Source: Halomonas elongata
GTDB taxonomy: Bacteria > Pseudomonadota > Gammaproteobacteria > Pseudomonadales > Halomonadaceae
Direction of reading: 5' to 3'
DNA length: 64,000 bases
NCBI RefSeq assembly: GCF_029081005.1
Contig: NZ_JAJQTQ010000013.1
Location: forward strand, 56,392 to 120,391
The notes below the pieces were generated by a model that was not told the DNA's origin, did not search any database, and saw nothing but the letters and a program-made list of their open reading frames with translations. The translations under genes were made by a program, and so were the position numbers. Below are positions 18,426 through 27,889 of the stretch, piece after piece. Each line of letters opens with the position of its first letter. Position 1 is the first letter of the stretch.

Positions 18426-19751
18426 ATGTTTCCCAAGATCACCAAGATGAACATCGTGCCGGTCGCCGGCGAAGACGGTTTCCTGCTCAACCTCAGCGGT
18501 GGCCATGCGCCCTGGTTCATCCGCTGCGTGCTGGTGCTGGAAGACGAGTCCGGCAACCGAGGGGTCGGCGAGATTCCCTCCAGCGAAGGCATCCTGAACG
18601 GCCTGGAGAAGTGCCGTGGTCTGGTGGAAGGGGCGCGAGTCAACGAGGTCAAGCAGGTGCTGAGCCGGGCCCGGGACCTGCTCGCCCAGGGTGGCCCCGA
18701 GGAACGCGGGCGGCAGACCTTCGACCTACGGGTGGCGGTCCACGTCATCACCGCCATCGAGTCGGCGCTGTTCGATCTCTTCGGCCAGGCGCTGGGCATG
18801 CCGGTGGCCGACCTGCTGGGCCAGTACGGTCGCCAGCGCGACGAGGTCGAGGCCCTGGGCTACCTGTTCCTGCTCGGCGACCCGGACAAGACCGACCTGC
18901 CGTATCCCCGCGTGACCGACCCGGTCGATGCCTGGGACGAGGTGCGCTACCGCGAGGCCATGACGCCGGACGGCGTCGCCAACCTGGCCAGGGCCGCCTA
19001 TGACCGCTACGGCTTCAAGGACTTCAAGCTCAAGGGCGGTGTACTGCGCGGCGAGGAGGAGGCCGACTGCATCCGCGCGCTGCACGAGGCCTTCCCCGAG
19101 GCGCGTCTGACGCTGGACCCCAACGGTGCCTGGAAACTGGACGAGGCGGTGCGCGTGCTGGAGCCGATCAAACACCTGCTCAGCTACGCCGAGGACCCTT
19201 GCGGCCAGGAGGGCGGCTTCTCCGGCCGCGAGACCATGGCGGAATTCAAGAAGCGCACCGGGCTGCCCACCGCCACCAACATGATCGCCACCGACTACAA
19301 GCAACTGCAGCTGGCCGTACAGCTCAACTCGGTCGACATCCCGCTGGCCGACTGCCACTTCTGGACCATGCAGGGCGCCGTGGCGGTGGGCGAGCTGTGC
19401 AACGAGTGGAGCATGACCTGGGGCTCGCACAGCAACAACCACTTCGACATCTCGCTGGCGATGATGACCCATGTGGCAGCCGCCTGCCCGGGCGAGATCA
19501 CCGCCATCGACACCCACTGGATCTGGCAGGACGGCCAGCGTATCACCAGGCAGCCGTTCCAGATTCGGGACGGCAAGCTGGCCGTGCCGAAGACCCCGGG
19601 CCTCGGCATCGAGCTGGACGACGACAAGCTCATGGAAGCGCACGAGAAGTACAAGCGTCTCGACGTCACCCAGCGCAACGACGCCATGGCGATGCAGTAC
19701 TTGATAAAGGGCTGGGAATTCGACCCCAAGCGTCCCGCCCTGGTCCGTTGA
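18426..19751 (+). CDS. gudD: Glucarate dehydratase
   Basis: A 441-residue enolase-superfamily enzyme that dehydrates D-glucarate (and L-idarate) to 5-dehydro-4-deoxyglucarate (EC 4.2.1.40). The capping domain starts [20 protein letters not shown]. In the barrel the KxK base is at about 201-203 (FKLKGG), metal ligands follow in LDPNGAW and YAEDPCG, and the catalytic His is about residue 335 in [10 protein letters not shown]. Length and motifs fit GudD rather than mandelate racemase. Its product is the same as that of GarD, so both converge on KdgD. Confidence 0.96.
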   Translation: MFPKITKMNIVPVAGEDGFLLNLSGGHAPWFIRCVLVLEDESGNRGVGEIPSSEGILNGLEKCRGLVEGARVNEVKQVLSRARDLLAQGGPEERGRQTFDLRVAVHVITAIESALFDLFGQALGMPVADLLGQYGRQRDEVEALGYLFLLGDPDKTDLPYPRVTDPVDAWDEVRYREAMTPDGVANLARAAYDRYGFKDFKLKGGVLRGEEEADCIRALHEAFPEARLTLDPNGAWKLDEAVRVLEPIKHLLSYAEDPCGQEGGFSGRETMAEFKKRTGLPTATNMIATDYKQLQLAVQLNSVDIPLADCHFWTMQGAVAVGELCNEWSMTWGSHSNNHFDISLAMMTHVAAACPGEITAIDTHWIWQDGQRITRQPFQIRDGKLAVPKTPGLGIELDDDKLMEAHEKYKRLDVTQRNDAMAMQYLIKGWEFDPKRPALVR

Positions 19752-19861
19752 GGCGGATTCGCTGAACGTCCGCAGATCCCATTGCTCGGCGAGGCGGTAG
19801 ACGCCGCCTCGCCCGACCTGAACGGCGCCGTGATCCGGTGCCCCATGACAGGAGTAGCCGC

Positions 19862-21439
19862 ATGACTCTGGAAGGCAAGCAACTGATCGGCCAGCAGGCC
19901 GTGACCAGTGACGGTACCGCGATTCATGCCGTCGACCCCGCCACCGGCGAGACCCTGTCCCCGGCCTATCCCGCCGGTGGCCAGGCCGAGGTCGAGCGTG
20001 CCTGCGAGCTCGCCTGGGCGGCCTTCGATGCCTACCGCGAGACCGGCCTCGAGGCTCGCGCCGCTTTTCTCGAGACCGTGGCCGACGAGATCGAGGCTAT
20101 CGGCGATGAGCTCATCGTGCGTGCCATGGCCGAGTCCGGCCTGCCTCGTGCGCGTCTCGAGGGCGAGCGCGGCCGCACCTGCGGCCAGCTGCGCCTGTTC
20201 GCCAAGGTGGTACGTGCCGGCGAGTGGCTCGACGTGCGCCTCGATCCGGCCCTGCCGGACCGGGCGCCGATGCCGCGGGTCGACCTGCGCCAGCGCCATA
20301 TCGCCCTGGGCCCGGTGGCGGTGTTCGGCGCTTCCAACTTCCCGCTGGCGTTCTCGGTGGCCGGCGGCGACACCGCCTCCGCGCTGGCGGCCGGCTGCCC
20401 GGTGGTGGTCAAGGCCCACGCCGCCCACCCGGGCACCAGCGAGCTGGTCGGCCGTGCCGTGCAGCGGGCGGTGGCCCAGTGCGAGCTGCCCGAGGGCGTG
20501 TTCTCGCTGCTTTACGGCTCCGGCCGTGAGCTCGGCCAGGCGCTGGTGCGCGATGCGCGCATCAAGGCGGTGGGCTTCACCGGTTCGCGCAGCGGGGGTA
20601 CCGCCCTGGTGCAAGCGGCGCAGGCGCGTCCCGAGCCGATCCCGGTCTACGCCGAGATGAGCTCGATCAACCCGGTGTTCCTGCTGCCCGAGGCCCTCAA
20701 GGCTCGCGGCCAGGCACTGGGCGAGGCCTTCGTCGGCTCGCTGACCCTGGGCGCCGGCCAGTTCTGCACCAACCCGGGGCTGGTGATCGGCGTCAAGGGC
20801 AAGGGCCTGGACGCCTTCGTGACCGCCGCCGGCGAGGCGGTGAAGGCCGCCGCGGCCCAGACCATGCTGACTCCGGGCATCCATGACGCCTACGTGCAGG
20901 GTGTCGACGGTCTGATGGCCAACAGCCAGGCCCGCGAGGTCGCCCGCGGGCCGGCCGGCGAGGGCCCCAACGCCTGCCAGGCGGGGCTGTTCGTGGCCAG
21001 CGCGCAGGACTTCCTCACCGACGAAGCCCTGCAGGCCGAGGTCTTCGGCGCCACCTCGCTGGTGGTCGAGTGTGCCGACGAGACGGAGATGCAGCGCGTG
21101 GCCGAGCATCTGGAAGGCCAGCTCACCGCCACCCTGCAGATGGACGACGGCGACCTGGACGCCGCCCGTGCGCTGTTGCCGACGCTCGAGCGCCGCGCCG
21201 GCCGGGTGATGGCCAACGGCTGGCCGACCGGCGTCGAGGTGTGCCACGCCATGGTCCACGGCGGACCCTATCCGGCCACCTCGGACTCGCGCACGACCTC
21301 GGTGGGCAGCGCGGCGATCCATCGCTTCCTGCGCCCGGTGTGCTACCAGAACCTGCCTCAGGGCCTGCTGCCCGAGGCGCTGCGCGATGGCAATCCGGCC
21401 GGCGTCAGCCGACTGGTCGACGGCCAGCGCGAGGCCTGA
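19862..21439 (+). CDS. 2-oxoglutarate semialdehyde (2,5-dioxovalerate) dehydrogenase
   Basis: A 525-residue aldehyde dehydrogenase. The nucleophile is about Cys302 ([11 protein letters not shown]) and the general base about Glu265 ([10 protein letters not shown]), with [10 protein letters not shown] as the cofactor loop. The length and the QFCTNPGL and MSSINPVF signatures are those of the long bacterial 2-oxoglutarate-semialdehyde dehydrogenases (EC 1.2.1.26), which oxidise the KdgD product to 2-oxoglutarate. The ATG at 19862 lies after AGGAG. It is the last gene of operon 1, followed by a terminator. Confidence 0.92.
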   Translation: MTLEGKQLIGQQAVTSDGTAIHAVDPATGETLSPAYPAGGQAEVERACELAWAAFDAYRETGLEARAAFLETVADEIEAIGDELIVRAMAESGLPRARLEGERGRTCGQLRLFAKVVRAGEWLDVRLDPALPDRAPMPRVDLRQRHIALGPVAVFGASNFPLAFSVAGGDTASALAAGCPVVVKAHAAHPGTSELVGRAVQRAVAQCELPEGVFSLLYGSGRELGQALVRDARIKAVGFTGSRSGGTALVQAAQARPEPIPVYAEMSSINPVFLLPEALKARGQALGEAFVGSLTLGAGQFCTNPGLVIGVKGKGLDAFVTAAGEAVKAAAAQTMLTPGIHDAYVQGVDGLMANSQAREVARGPAGEGPNACQAGLFVASAQDFLTDEALQAEVFGATSLVVECADETEMQRVAEHLEGQLTATLQMDDGDLDAARALLPTLERRAGRVMANGWPTGVEVCHAMVHGGPYPATSDSRTTSVGSAAIHRFLRPVCYQNLPQGLLPEALRDGNPAGVSRLVDGQREA

Positions 21440-21480
21440 GGCAAGACGTTCACGTTCAGATTGGCAAGCGGTAAGTGTTT

Positions 21481-21504
21481 GGCGGCCTTCGGGCCGCCTT
21501 TTTT
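21481..21504 (+). terminator. Intrinsic terminator of the kdgD-tctCBA-garD-gudD-aldH operon
   Basis: GGCGGCC, loop TTCG, GGCCGCC, then six Ts (21499-21504), about 40 bp after the aldehyde dehydrogenase stop codon. Confidence 0.93.
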
Positions 21505-21650
21505 CATGGCCTCTCGTCACTCCGGTCCGAGCGTTCCAACAGCCAGTCGCGGAAGGTCGTCAGGGGAGGGAAGGCAGCCTTCTCCGGCGGGTAGAGCCGG
21601 TAGTAGCGGCGTCGGCTGTCGAGCCTGGCGTCCAGGGGGACGACCAGGCC
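21504..21650 (-). pseudogene. Remnant of a LysR-type regulator (C-terminal end only)
   Basis: Read on the minus strand, this stretch encodes about 48 residues ending in TGA: GLVVPLDARLDSRRRYYRLY, then PPEKAAFPPLTTFRDWLLER and a short charged tail. The pattern of a proline-bearing strand, YYxxYPPE and a final FxDWLLxE helix is that of the extreme C-terminus of GcvA-like LysR regulators. The reading frame meets a stop immediately upstream, and no DNA-binding domain is present. It shares its stop codon region with the last T of the operon 1 terminator. I read it as the scar of a regulator displaced when operon 2 or its promoter arrived. Confidence 0.6.
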
Positions 21651-21726
21651 TGGTCAGGGGAGGTCTCTACGTTAGAGCGAGGGATCAAGCATGTTCACAC
21701 TTTGGTCTAAATCTGTCTGATCAACC

Positions 21727-21755
21727 TTGTAAGTCGAGTGAAGGCTGGCTAGCTT
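21727..21755 (+). promoter_or_regulatory. Predicted sigma-70 promoter of the dctP operon
   Basis: TTGTAA (21727-21732), a 17-bp spacer, then TAGCTT (21750-21755), the same -10 and spacing as the kdgD promoter. From the -10 through the operator, 25 of 29 bases are identical between the two promoters. The leader to the dctP ATG would be about 200 bases. Confidence 0.68.
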
Positions 21756-21756
21756 G

Positions 21757-21778
21757 TCATTCATATGATGTATGATAT
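21757..21778 (+). promoter_or_regulatory. Predicted operator of the uronate/aldarate regulon, site 2
   Basis: The core TATGATGTATGA (21764-21775) lies at the same distance from the -10 hexamer as at kdgD. Here the site is an imperfect palindrome, TCATTCAT-ATG-ATGTATGA (21757-21775), with seven of eight arm positions complementary, suiting a dimeric GntR-family repressor. Bases 21779-21959 form the rest of the leader. A short open frame (MMYDIKAL...) starts inside the operator, but I see no homologue for it. Confidence 0.65.
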
Positions 21779-21959
21779 TAAAGCCTTGCAGGCCGTGCGT
21801 CGAACCGAATGGGGCATCGATTTTCCACGCGATACAGCGGCCCGGCTAGGTAGCTCTTCTTCCTGGGCAACCAGCCGGTTGGAAAGGTCGATCAGGGTCA
21901 CCGGCCGATCGAAAGAAGCATAAAAAAGTTCACCTGAACCCGTAAGTAAGGAGCTCGTC

Positions 21960-22964
21960 ATGCTGACCAACAAGACCGCCAAAAACAGCAATATTCTGAA
22001 AGTGACCGCCCTGGCAGGTGTCGTCTCGGTCATCTCGATCCCGGCCCAGGCCGAGCAGTGGCGAGGCTGGAACATTCATCCGCCATCCTATCCGAACAGC
22101 GTCGCTCTCGAGAGCTTTGCCGACGAAGTCGCCGAGAAGACCGAGGGAAGAGTCGAACCCAAGGTCTATCATAATGCCGTGCTGGGCGATCAGCCGGATG
22201 CCATCGAACAGACGCGCAGCGGGGCTCTGGATTTCGCCAACTTCAACATGGGGCCGATGGGACCGATCGTCCCGGCCACCAACATTCTATCGCTGCCCTT
22301 CATCTTCAACAGCGCCGAGGACATGTATCACGTCATGGACGGCGAGATCGGTGATCGCTTTGCCGATGCGCTGGCCGAGAAGAATCTCGTCGCGCTCTCC
22401 TGGTTCGGCTCGGGGGCCCGCAGCCTCTACAACACCGATCATCCGGTCGAGACGCCGGCGGACGTGGAAGGCCTGAAGGTCCGCGTCATGAACAACGACC
22501 TTTATGTGCAGATGATCGACGAGCTGGGCGGCAATGCCACGCCGATGGCCTACAGCGAGGTCTATCAGTCGCTCAAGACCGGCGTCATCGACGGCGCCGA
22601 GAACAATTACCCTTCCTACGAGTCCAGTGGCCACTATGAAGTGGCGAAATACTATTCCCTTACCGAGCATCTGATCCTGCCGGAGTGCCTGTGCGTGGCC
22701 AAGTCGACCTGGGAGGAACTTTCCGAAGAGGATCGGGGCATCGTGCGCGAGGCGGCGGAAAGCGCGGCCGAAGAACAGCGCCAGCTCTGGGAAGAGCGTG
22801 CCGAGTCCAGCCGGGACGTGGTGCTTGAAGATGGCGTAGAGATCAACGAGGTGAAGGACAAGGCCGCCTTCCAGGAGAAGATGCAGCCGATCTATCGGGA
22901 TTTCGTCCAGGAACACCCGGATCTCGAGGCGCTGGTCGAGGATGTTCAGGCCGCGCAGGAATGA
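21960..22964 (+). CDS. dctP: TRAP transporter periplasmic binding protein (DctP family)
   Basis: A 334-residue exported binding protein. The signal peptide ends near residue 31 (SVISIPAQAEQ). The DctP hallmark Arg, which salt-bridges the ligand carboxylate, is about Arg175 in GLKVRVMNN. FNMGPMGPIVPATNILSLPF and the C-terminal WEELSEEDRGIVREAAESA are typical. GTAAGGAG precedes the ATG. Co-location with gci, gli and udh suggests it binds galacturonate, glucuronate or their lactones. That is inference from context; the first operon has its own transporter. Confidence 0.92.
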   Translation: MLTNKTAKNSNILKVTALAGVVSVISIPAQAEQWRGWNIHPPSYPNSVALESFADEVAEKTEGRVEPKVYHNAVLGDQPDAIEQTRSGALDFANFNMGPMGPIVPATNILSLPFIFNSAEDMYHVMDGEIGDRFADALAEKNLVALSWFGSGARSLYNTDHPVETPADVEGLKVRVMNNDLYVQMIDELGGNATPMAYSEVYQSLKTGVIDGAENNYPSYESSGHYEVAKYYSLTEHLILPECLCVAKSTWEELSEEDRGIVREAAESAAEEQRQLWEERAESSRDVVLEDGVEINEVKDKAAFQEKMQPIYRDFVQEHPDLEALVEDVQAAQE

Positions 22965-22983
22965 TCCTGTAAACCCCGCCCGG

Positions 22984-23013
22984 AGCCCCGGTACTAGCAT
23001 TGGTCCCGGGGCT
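22984..23013 (+). other. Stem-loop between dctP and dctQ
   Basis: AGCCCCGG and CCGGGGCT form an 8-bp perfect stem with a 14-base loop in the 69-bp gap between dctP and dctQ, without a T-run. It mirrors the stem-loop after tctC and may favour accumulation of the binding-protein message. Confidence 0.65.
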
Positions 23014-23033
23014 TCTCGAAAGGACTGCGTACA

Positions 23034-23567
23034 GTGAGTGCTTACTCTGATCAAGCGCATGACAGCAAGGAGGGGAGCGAGGCGTCTTCCGCCATCGATC
23101 ATGTGCTGGATGGCATTGCCCAGGCCTGCATCGTCGTGTCGGGCGTGCTTCTCGTCTTTCTGATTGTCTCTTTTGGCTGGCTGGTCTTCGGCCGCTACGT
23201 GCTCAACGACACGCCGACCTGGGTGGAGCAATCATCGCTGCTGATCGTGGTGTATGTGACCTGCCTGGGAGCGGCCGCCGGCGTGCGTAACAAGTCACAC
23301 CTCAGCATCGATTTCATTCGCGAAGGATTACCGACGGCGCCGCGAGAGGCGATGCGTCATGTTGCCGATGTCTTCGTGGTGCTGTTCGGGGCCTTCATGG
23401 CCTGGCAGGGCGGCATCATGGTACTGGACAATCTCGGGCGCCCCATCCCGATGATTGGACTTTCCGAAAGCTGGCGAGCGGCACCTCTGGTAGTGAGTGG
23501 CCTGCTGATGATGCTGTTCTCGATCGTCAATATTGTTCAGCGTCTCGCGACGCATCTCGGGAGGTAA
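23034..23567 (+). CDS. dctQ: TRAP transporter small membrane subunit (DctQ family)
   Basis: A 177-residue protein with four predicted membrane helices after a polar N-terminus of about 20 residues. FGRYVLNDTPTWVEQSSLLIVVYVTCLGAA (about 57-86, given in part as the conserved WxEE-like segment TWVEQSS) and AAGVRNKSHLSIDF are typical of DctQ. The start is a GTG at 23034 after AAAGGAC. The permease dctM begins four bases after its stop codon, so the two are probably coupled. Confidence 0.9.
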   Translation: MSAYSDQAHDSKEGSEASSAIDHVLDGIAQACIVVSGVLLVFLIVSFGWLVFGRYVLNDTPTWVEQSSLLIVVYVTCLGAAAGVRNKSHLSIDFIREGLPTAPREAMRHVADVFVVLFGAFMAWQGGIMVLDNLGRPIPMIGLSESWRAAPLVVSGLLMMLFSIVNIVQRLATHLGR

Positions 23568-23571
23568 CATC

Positions 23572-24852
23572 ATGGGCCTGCTGATTCTCTTTGGTGTCTT
23601 CTTCCTTGGTCTGATCGTGGGGGCGCCGGTGGCGTTTGCCGTGGGTCTGGCCTCGGTCGTCACCTTCATCTATGAGGGCTTGCCACTCTTCGTCGGGTTC
23701 CAGCGGATCCTGTCGGGGATATCCGTCTTCTCGTTGCTGGCGATTCCCTTCTTCATCTTCGCCGGCGAGCTGATGCTTCACGGAGGCATCTCCAATCGCC
23801 TGGTGCGCCTTGCCTCGGCGGCCGTTGGCCGGGTTCGCGGTGGGCTCGGGCTGGTCAATGTGTCGTCCTCGATGCTGTTCGGCGGCATCTCCGGGTCGGC
23901 GGTCGCCGATACGTCGGCGCTGGGTTCGATTCTGGTGCCGGTGATGAAGGAGAAGGGCTACGACGCCGACTATGCCGTCAATGTGACCGTGACGTCATCG
24001 GTCGCCGGGGTGGTGATTCCCCCCAGCCACAACATGATCCTCTACGCCGTGGCCGCCGGTGGCGGCATCTCGGTGACCCAGCTGTTCATCGCGGGCATCG
24101 TGCCCGGCATCCTGATGTGCCTGGCCCTGGCGGTCGCCGCCTATGTGGTCGCCGTCAAGCGGGGCTATGCCGGCGAGACCTTCCCGGGCTGGCAGGCATT
24201 GATCATCAGCTTTGCGGCGGCGCTGCCGGGACTGCTGACAGCCGTGATCATCGTCGGCGGTGTCCTGTCGGGCATCCTGACCGTGACGGAATCCGGTGCC
24301 TTCGGGGCCATCTACGCCATCGTGGTCACCGGCCTGGTGTATCGCGAGCTGCGTTGGGCCTCCTTCAAGCAGGCCGTCTATCAGTCGGTGCGCACGACCT
24401 CGCTGGTGATGATCCTGGTGGGCTGTGCCTCGGCCTTTTCCTACCTGTTGGCGCTGTACAGCGTGCCGGAACTGCTGAGCGACGCCCTGCTGGCGATCTC
24501 CGACAACCCCTACGTGATCTTGCTGATGCTCAACCTGCTGCTGCTCGGGCTCGGCATGATCATGGACATGGCGGCGTTGATCCTGATCTGCACGCCGATC
24601 TTCCTGCCGGTCGCCGCCCAGTTCGGCATGGACCCGATCCAGTTCGGCATCATCCTGATGATCAACCTGGGGCTGGGACTGTGCACGCCACCGGTGGGCT
24701 CCTGCCTGTTCGTCGGCAGCGTGATCGGCAATATCAAGATCGAGCAGGCGGTGCGTACCATCTGGCCCTTCTATCTGGCGCTGTTCGCGGTACTCATGCT
24801 GGTCACCTACGTGCCCGCGGTATCGCTGATGCTGCCGTCCTTCTTCCAGTAA
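23572..24852 (+). CDS. dctM: TRAP transporter large permease (DctM family)
   Basis: A 426-residue protein with about 11-12 membrane helices, the sodium-coupled transport subunit. Hallmarks include GAPVAFAVGLASVV near the start, LFGGISGSAVADTSALGSILVP (about 103-124), VIPPSHNMILYAVAAGG and GLGLCTPPVGSCLFVG near the C-terminus. The ATG at 23572 follows GGGAGGTAA; an in-frame frame opening within dctQ is rejected. The gci gene starts 33 bp downstream. Confidence 0.95.
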   Translation: MGLLILFGVFFLGLIVGAPVAFAVGLASVVTFIYEGLPLFVGFQRILSGISVFSLLAIPFFIFAGELMLHGGISNRLVRLASAAVGRVRGGLGLVNVSSSMLFGGISGSAVADTSALGSILVPVMKEKGYDADYAVNVTVTSSVAGVVIPPSHNMILYAVAAGGGISVTQLFIAGIVPGILMCLALAVAAYVVAVKRGYAGETFPGWQALIISFAAALPGLLTAVIIVGGVLSGILTVTESGAFGAIYAIVVTGLVYRELRWASFKQAVYQSVRTTSLVMILVGCASAFSYLLALYSVPELLSDALLAISDNPYVILLMLNLLLLGLGMIMDMAALILICTPIFLPVAAQFGMDPIQFGIILMINLGLGLCTPPVGSCLFVGSVIGNIKIEQAVRTIWPFYLALFAVLMLVTYVPAVSLMLPSFFQ

Positions 24853-24885
24853 CGCTTCTCGCACCCGTTGGGACAGGAAACCACG

Positions 24886-26025
24886 ATGAAGATCGAACGC
24901 GTGCACACGCACATCCTCGACTACAAGCTCGACCAGGCCTTCGAGAGCGCCTCGATGCGCTTCGAGCGGCGCCAGCATTGCCTGGTCGAGATCGTCTGCG
25001 ACGACGGTACCGTGGGCTGGGGGGAGTGCCTGGGCCCGGCCAGGGCCAATGCCACCATCGTCGGGCTCTATGCCGGCGCCCTGGTCGGCGCCGATCCCCT
25101 CGAGACCGAGAAGCTGTGGCTCGAGCTCTACAACCGGCTGCGCGACCAGGGCCAGCGGGGCCTGACCATGACAGCCCTGAGCGGCATCGACATCGCACTC
25201 TGGGACATCAAGGGAAAACATTACGGCGCGTCGATCAGCGAGCTGCTCGGCGGGCGCTTCCGCGAGGAGGTCCGCGCCTATGCCACCGGTTCGTTCCGCC
25301 GTGACGGGGTGGACCGGGTTCAGGACGTCGCCGAGGAAGTGGCCGGTCATGCCCGGGAGGGCTTCCATGGCGTCAAGATCAAGATCGGCTTCGACGTCGA
25401 GGAGGACCTGCGTGCCATCGCCGCCGTGCGCGAGGCCATCGGTCCCGAGCGCCGGCTGATGATCGACGCCAACCACGGCTACGACCTGCTCGAGGCCATC
25501 GAGGTCGGCAAGCGCGCCGAGCCCTTCGGCATCGACTGGTTCGAGGAGCCGGTGCTGCCCGAGCAGATCGACACCTACCGCGCCGTGCGCCAGGGCCAGC
25601 CGATTCCGGTGGCCAGCGGCGAGAACTGGCACGGCCGTTACGCCATGCTCGAGCCGCTGTCGACCCGCGCCGTGGATATCGCCCAGCCCGACGTCTGCGG
25701 CGTCGGCGGATTCAGCGAGATGCGTCGGGTCGCCGACATGGCGGCCATGTTCGGCGTGCGCCTGGTGCCGCATGTCTGGGGCACGGCGGTATGCATCGCC
25801 GCCAGCCTGCAGTTCATGGCGGCGCTGCCGCCCAACCCGCCACGCCGCCGGCCCCTCGAGCCGATCATGGAGTTCGACCGCACCACCAATCCCTTCCGCC
25901 AGGCGGTGGTCGAGACGCCGCTCGAGCATCGGGACGGCGTGGTGCACATCCCCGACGGCCCGGGGCTGGGGATCACCATCGATCGCGACGCCTTGCAGCG
26001 GTTCGCCCTGAAGGAGGAGGAATGA
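24886..26025 (+). CDS. gci: D-galactarolactone cycloisomerase
   Basis: A 379-residue enolase-superfamily enzyme closely resembling, from memory, Agrobacterium Gci, which converts D-galactaro-1,4-lactone to 3-deoxy-2-keto-hexarate (EC 5.5.1.27). The capping domain has FESASMRFERRQHCLVEI and GWGECLGPARANA. The barrel has the KxK base at about Lys164/Lys166 (VKIKIG), metal ligands in DANHGYD, WFEEP and ASGE, and the opposite His in VPHVWGT. The start is set at MKIERVHTHIL. It overlaps the next gene by ATGA. Confidence 0.9.
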   Translation: MKIERVHTHILDYKLDQAFESASMRFERRQHCLVEIVCDDGTVGWGECLGPARANATIVGLYAGALVGADPLETEKLWLELYNRLRDQGQRGLTMTALSGIDIALWDIKGKHYGASISELLGGRFREEVRAYATGSFRRDGVDRVQDVAEEVAGHAREGFHGVKIKIGFDVEEDLRAIAAVREAIGPERRLMIDANHGYDLLEAIEVGKRAEPFGIDWFEEPVLPEQIDTYRAVRQGQPIPVASGENWHGRYAMLEPLSTRAVDIAQPDVCGVGGFSEMRRVADMAAMFGVRLVPHVWGTAVCIAASLQFMAALPPNPPRRRPLEPIMEFDRTTNPFRQAVVETPLEHRDGVVHIPDGPGLGITIDRDALQRFALKEEE

Positions 26026-26900
26026 CCGTGTCCGAGGTTCCCGCCAACACCCGGCCGCTCGATGGACCGGCGCCCCGACTTCAGGCGCCGCCGGGGGCCA
26101 CCGACTGTCATGTCCATCTCTATCTGCCGGAATATCGGGCCCAGCCCGGCGGCCCGGCGATTCCCGAGCTGGCCACGGTCGAGGACTATCGCCGCGTTCA
26201 ACGCCGGTTGTCCCTCGAACGAGTGGTGGTCACCCAGTCCAACGCCTATCAGCGTGACAACAGCGCCTTGCTCGACGCCCTGGCCGAGCTCGGCCCCGAG
26301 ACGGCCCGCGGCGTGGCAGTGGTGACGCCGGATACGCCGGACCATGAGATCGAGGCCTGGCATGCCCTGGGCGTGCGTGGCGCGCGCGTCATGCAACTGC
26401 CCGGCGGTGCGGTGACGATCGACCGGATGGGCGAGGTCGAGCGGCGCATCCGGCCGCTGGGCTGGCACCTGATGGTGCAGTTCAACGGCCGCCGTCTCGA
26501 CGACTATCGGGACGCGCTGCGCCGCCTCGAGGGTGACTACATCATCGACCATATCGGCAAGTTCATGGATCCGGTGCCGGCCGACGATCCGCGCGTCGAC
26601 GAGATCCTGCGGCTGCTCGATCGCGGCAACGCCTGGTTCAAGATCTGCGCCGGCTACGAGGCCAGCCTGGCGGGCGGGCCGCACTACGCCGATGTCGGTG
26701 CCATCGCTCGGCGTGTCATCGCCCATGCGCCGGAGCGCATCCTGTGGGGCAGCAACTGGCCCCACGTCGGGGTACCGCGTTCGCAGTATCCCGATGATGC
26801 CGAGCAGCTCGACGTTCTGCTCGAGTGGGCCAGTCCGGAAGCGCGGCAGAGGATCCTGGTCGATAACCCGGCCGCGTTGTATGGGTTCGGGGCCTCCTGA
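26022..26900 (+). CDS. gli: D-galactarolactone isomerase (amidohydrolase family)
   Basis: A 292-residue amidohydrolase-superfamily protein of the COG3618 type. GATDCHVHLYLPEYR (about 27-41) carries the HxH metal pair, IDHIGKFMDP (about 169-178) a further His, and WGSNWPHVG (about 242-250) the C-terminal family motif. In Agrobacterium the neighbour of gci is an amidohydrolase that interconverts galactaro-1,5- and 1,4-lactones (EC 5.4.1.4); size and gene order match. This supports the call, but a simple aldarolactonase remains possible. The start overlaps the gci stop codon. Confidence 0.85.
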   Translation: MTVSEVPANTRPLDGPAPRLQAPPGATDCHVHLYLPEYRAQPGGPAIPELATVEDYRRVQRRLSLERVVVTQSNAYQRDNSALLDALAELGPETARGVAVVTPDTPDHEIEAWHALGVRGARVMQLPGGAVTIDRMGEVERRIRPLGWHLMVQFNGRRLDDYRDALRRLEGDYIIDHIGKFMDPVPADDPRVDEILRLLDRGNAWFKICAGYEASLAGGPHYADVGAIARRVIAHAPERILWGSNWPHVGVPRSQYPDDAEQLDVLLEWASPEARQRILVDNPAALYGFGAS

Positions 26901-26992
26901 CACCGCTTCAGGGTTTCGGGACCCCCTTTTATCAATGCCTCGAACGGTTCCTGATCGAAGGGATCGTTCGTCGATGTCAAAGGAGTAATGTG

Positions 26993-27790
26993 ATGCTGAA
27001 TCGGATTCTGGTCACCGGGGCGGCCGGTGGTGTCGGCAAGGCCATTCGTCCGCACCTCGGGCGTCTCGCCCATCGGGTGCGGTTATCGGATATCGCCGAT
27101 CCGGGGGAGGTGGCCGAGCACGAGGAAATCGTGCCCTGCGACCTGGCCGATGCCCAGGCGGTCAACGCCCTGGTGGCGGACTGCGACGGCGTCGTGCATC
27201 TCGGCGGGGTATCGGTGGAGAAGCCCTGGGAAGGGATCCTCCAGTCGAACATCATCGGGGTCTACAACCTCTATGAGGCGGCGCGGAATCTGGGCAAGCC
27301 GCGCATCGTGTTCGCCAGTTCCAACCACACCATCGGCTTTTATCCGCGCACCACTCGGATCGACAATCAGGTACCGCACCGTCCCGATTCCCTCTACGGG
27401 GTCTCGAAGTGTTTCGGGGAGGACCTGGCCAGCCTCTATCACGACAAGTTTGGGGTCGAGACGCTGAGCGTGCGCATCGGCTCCTGCTTTCCCAAGCCGG
27501 CGGACACCCGAATGATGGCGACCTGGCTGAGTGTCGAGGACTTCGTCGCTCTGCTCGAACGCGCCTTCGTGGCCCCCAGACTGGGGAACACCGTGGTCTA
27601 TGGGGTATCTGCCAATCACGAGACCTGGTGGGACAACAGCAGCGCTTCGTTCCTCGGCTGGGCACCCCGCGACAGTTCCGAGCCCTGGCGCGCCGAGGTC
27701 GAGGCCGCAGCCGGCGCCATCGATTCCGAGGATCCGACGGTCGTCTATCAAGGCGGAAAATTCGTGGCACAGGGGCATCCCGACGATTGA
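26993..27790 (+). CDS. udh: Uronate dehydrogenase
   Basis: A 265-residue short-chain-dehydrogenase/epimerase-fold enzyme that oxidises D-galacturonate or D-glucuronate at C1 to the aldaro-1,5-lactone with NAD+ (EC 1.1.1.203). ILVTGAAGGVGKAIRPHL (about 5-22) is the dinucleotide-binding loop. FASSNHTIGFYPR carries the active-site Ser, and YGVSK gives about Tyr135 and Lys139. Length equals the characterised Agrobacterium and Pseudomonas enzymes. The ATG at 26993 is seven bases after AAAGGAG. Its product is the substrate of the two upstream lactone enzymes. Confidence 0.93.
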   Translation: MLNRILVTGAAGGVGKAIRPHLGRLAHRVRLSDIADPGEVAEHEEIVPCDLADAQAVNALVADCDGVVHLGGVSVEKPWEGILQSNIIGVYNLYEAARNLGKPRIVFASSNHTIGFYPRTTRIDNQVPHRPDSLYGVSKCFGEDLASLYHDKFGVETLSVRIGSCFPKPADTRMMATWLSVEDFVALLERAFVAPRLGNTVVYGVSANHETWWDNSSASFLGWAPRDSSEPWRAEVEAAAGAIDSEDPTVVYQGGKFVAQGHPDD

Positions 27791-27889
27791 ATGTCGACGC
27801 CCGTCGCCCGGACCGGGCGGCGGGTCCGGCACAGCCATGGCGATCGAACCCCGATCGCCACGATGGCCACAAGGCAAGGAGAGGCGCTC

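Noticed and set aside
21771..21932. Short frame MMYDIKALQAVRRTEWG... in the dctP leader as a gene
   Set aside because: It starts inside the operator, has no ribosome site upstream of its ATG and no similarity I recognise.
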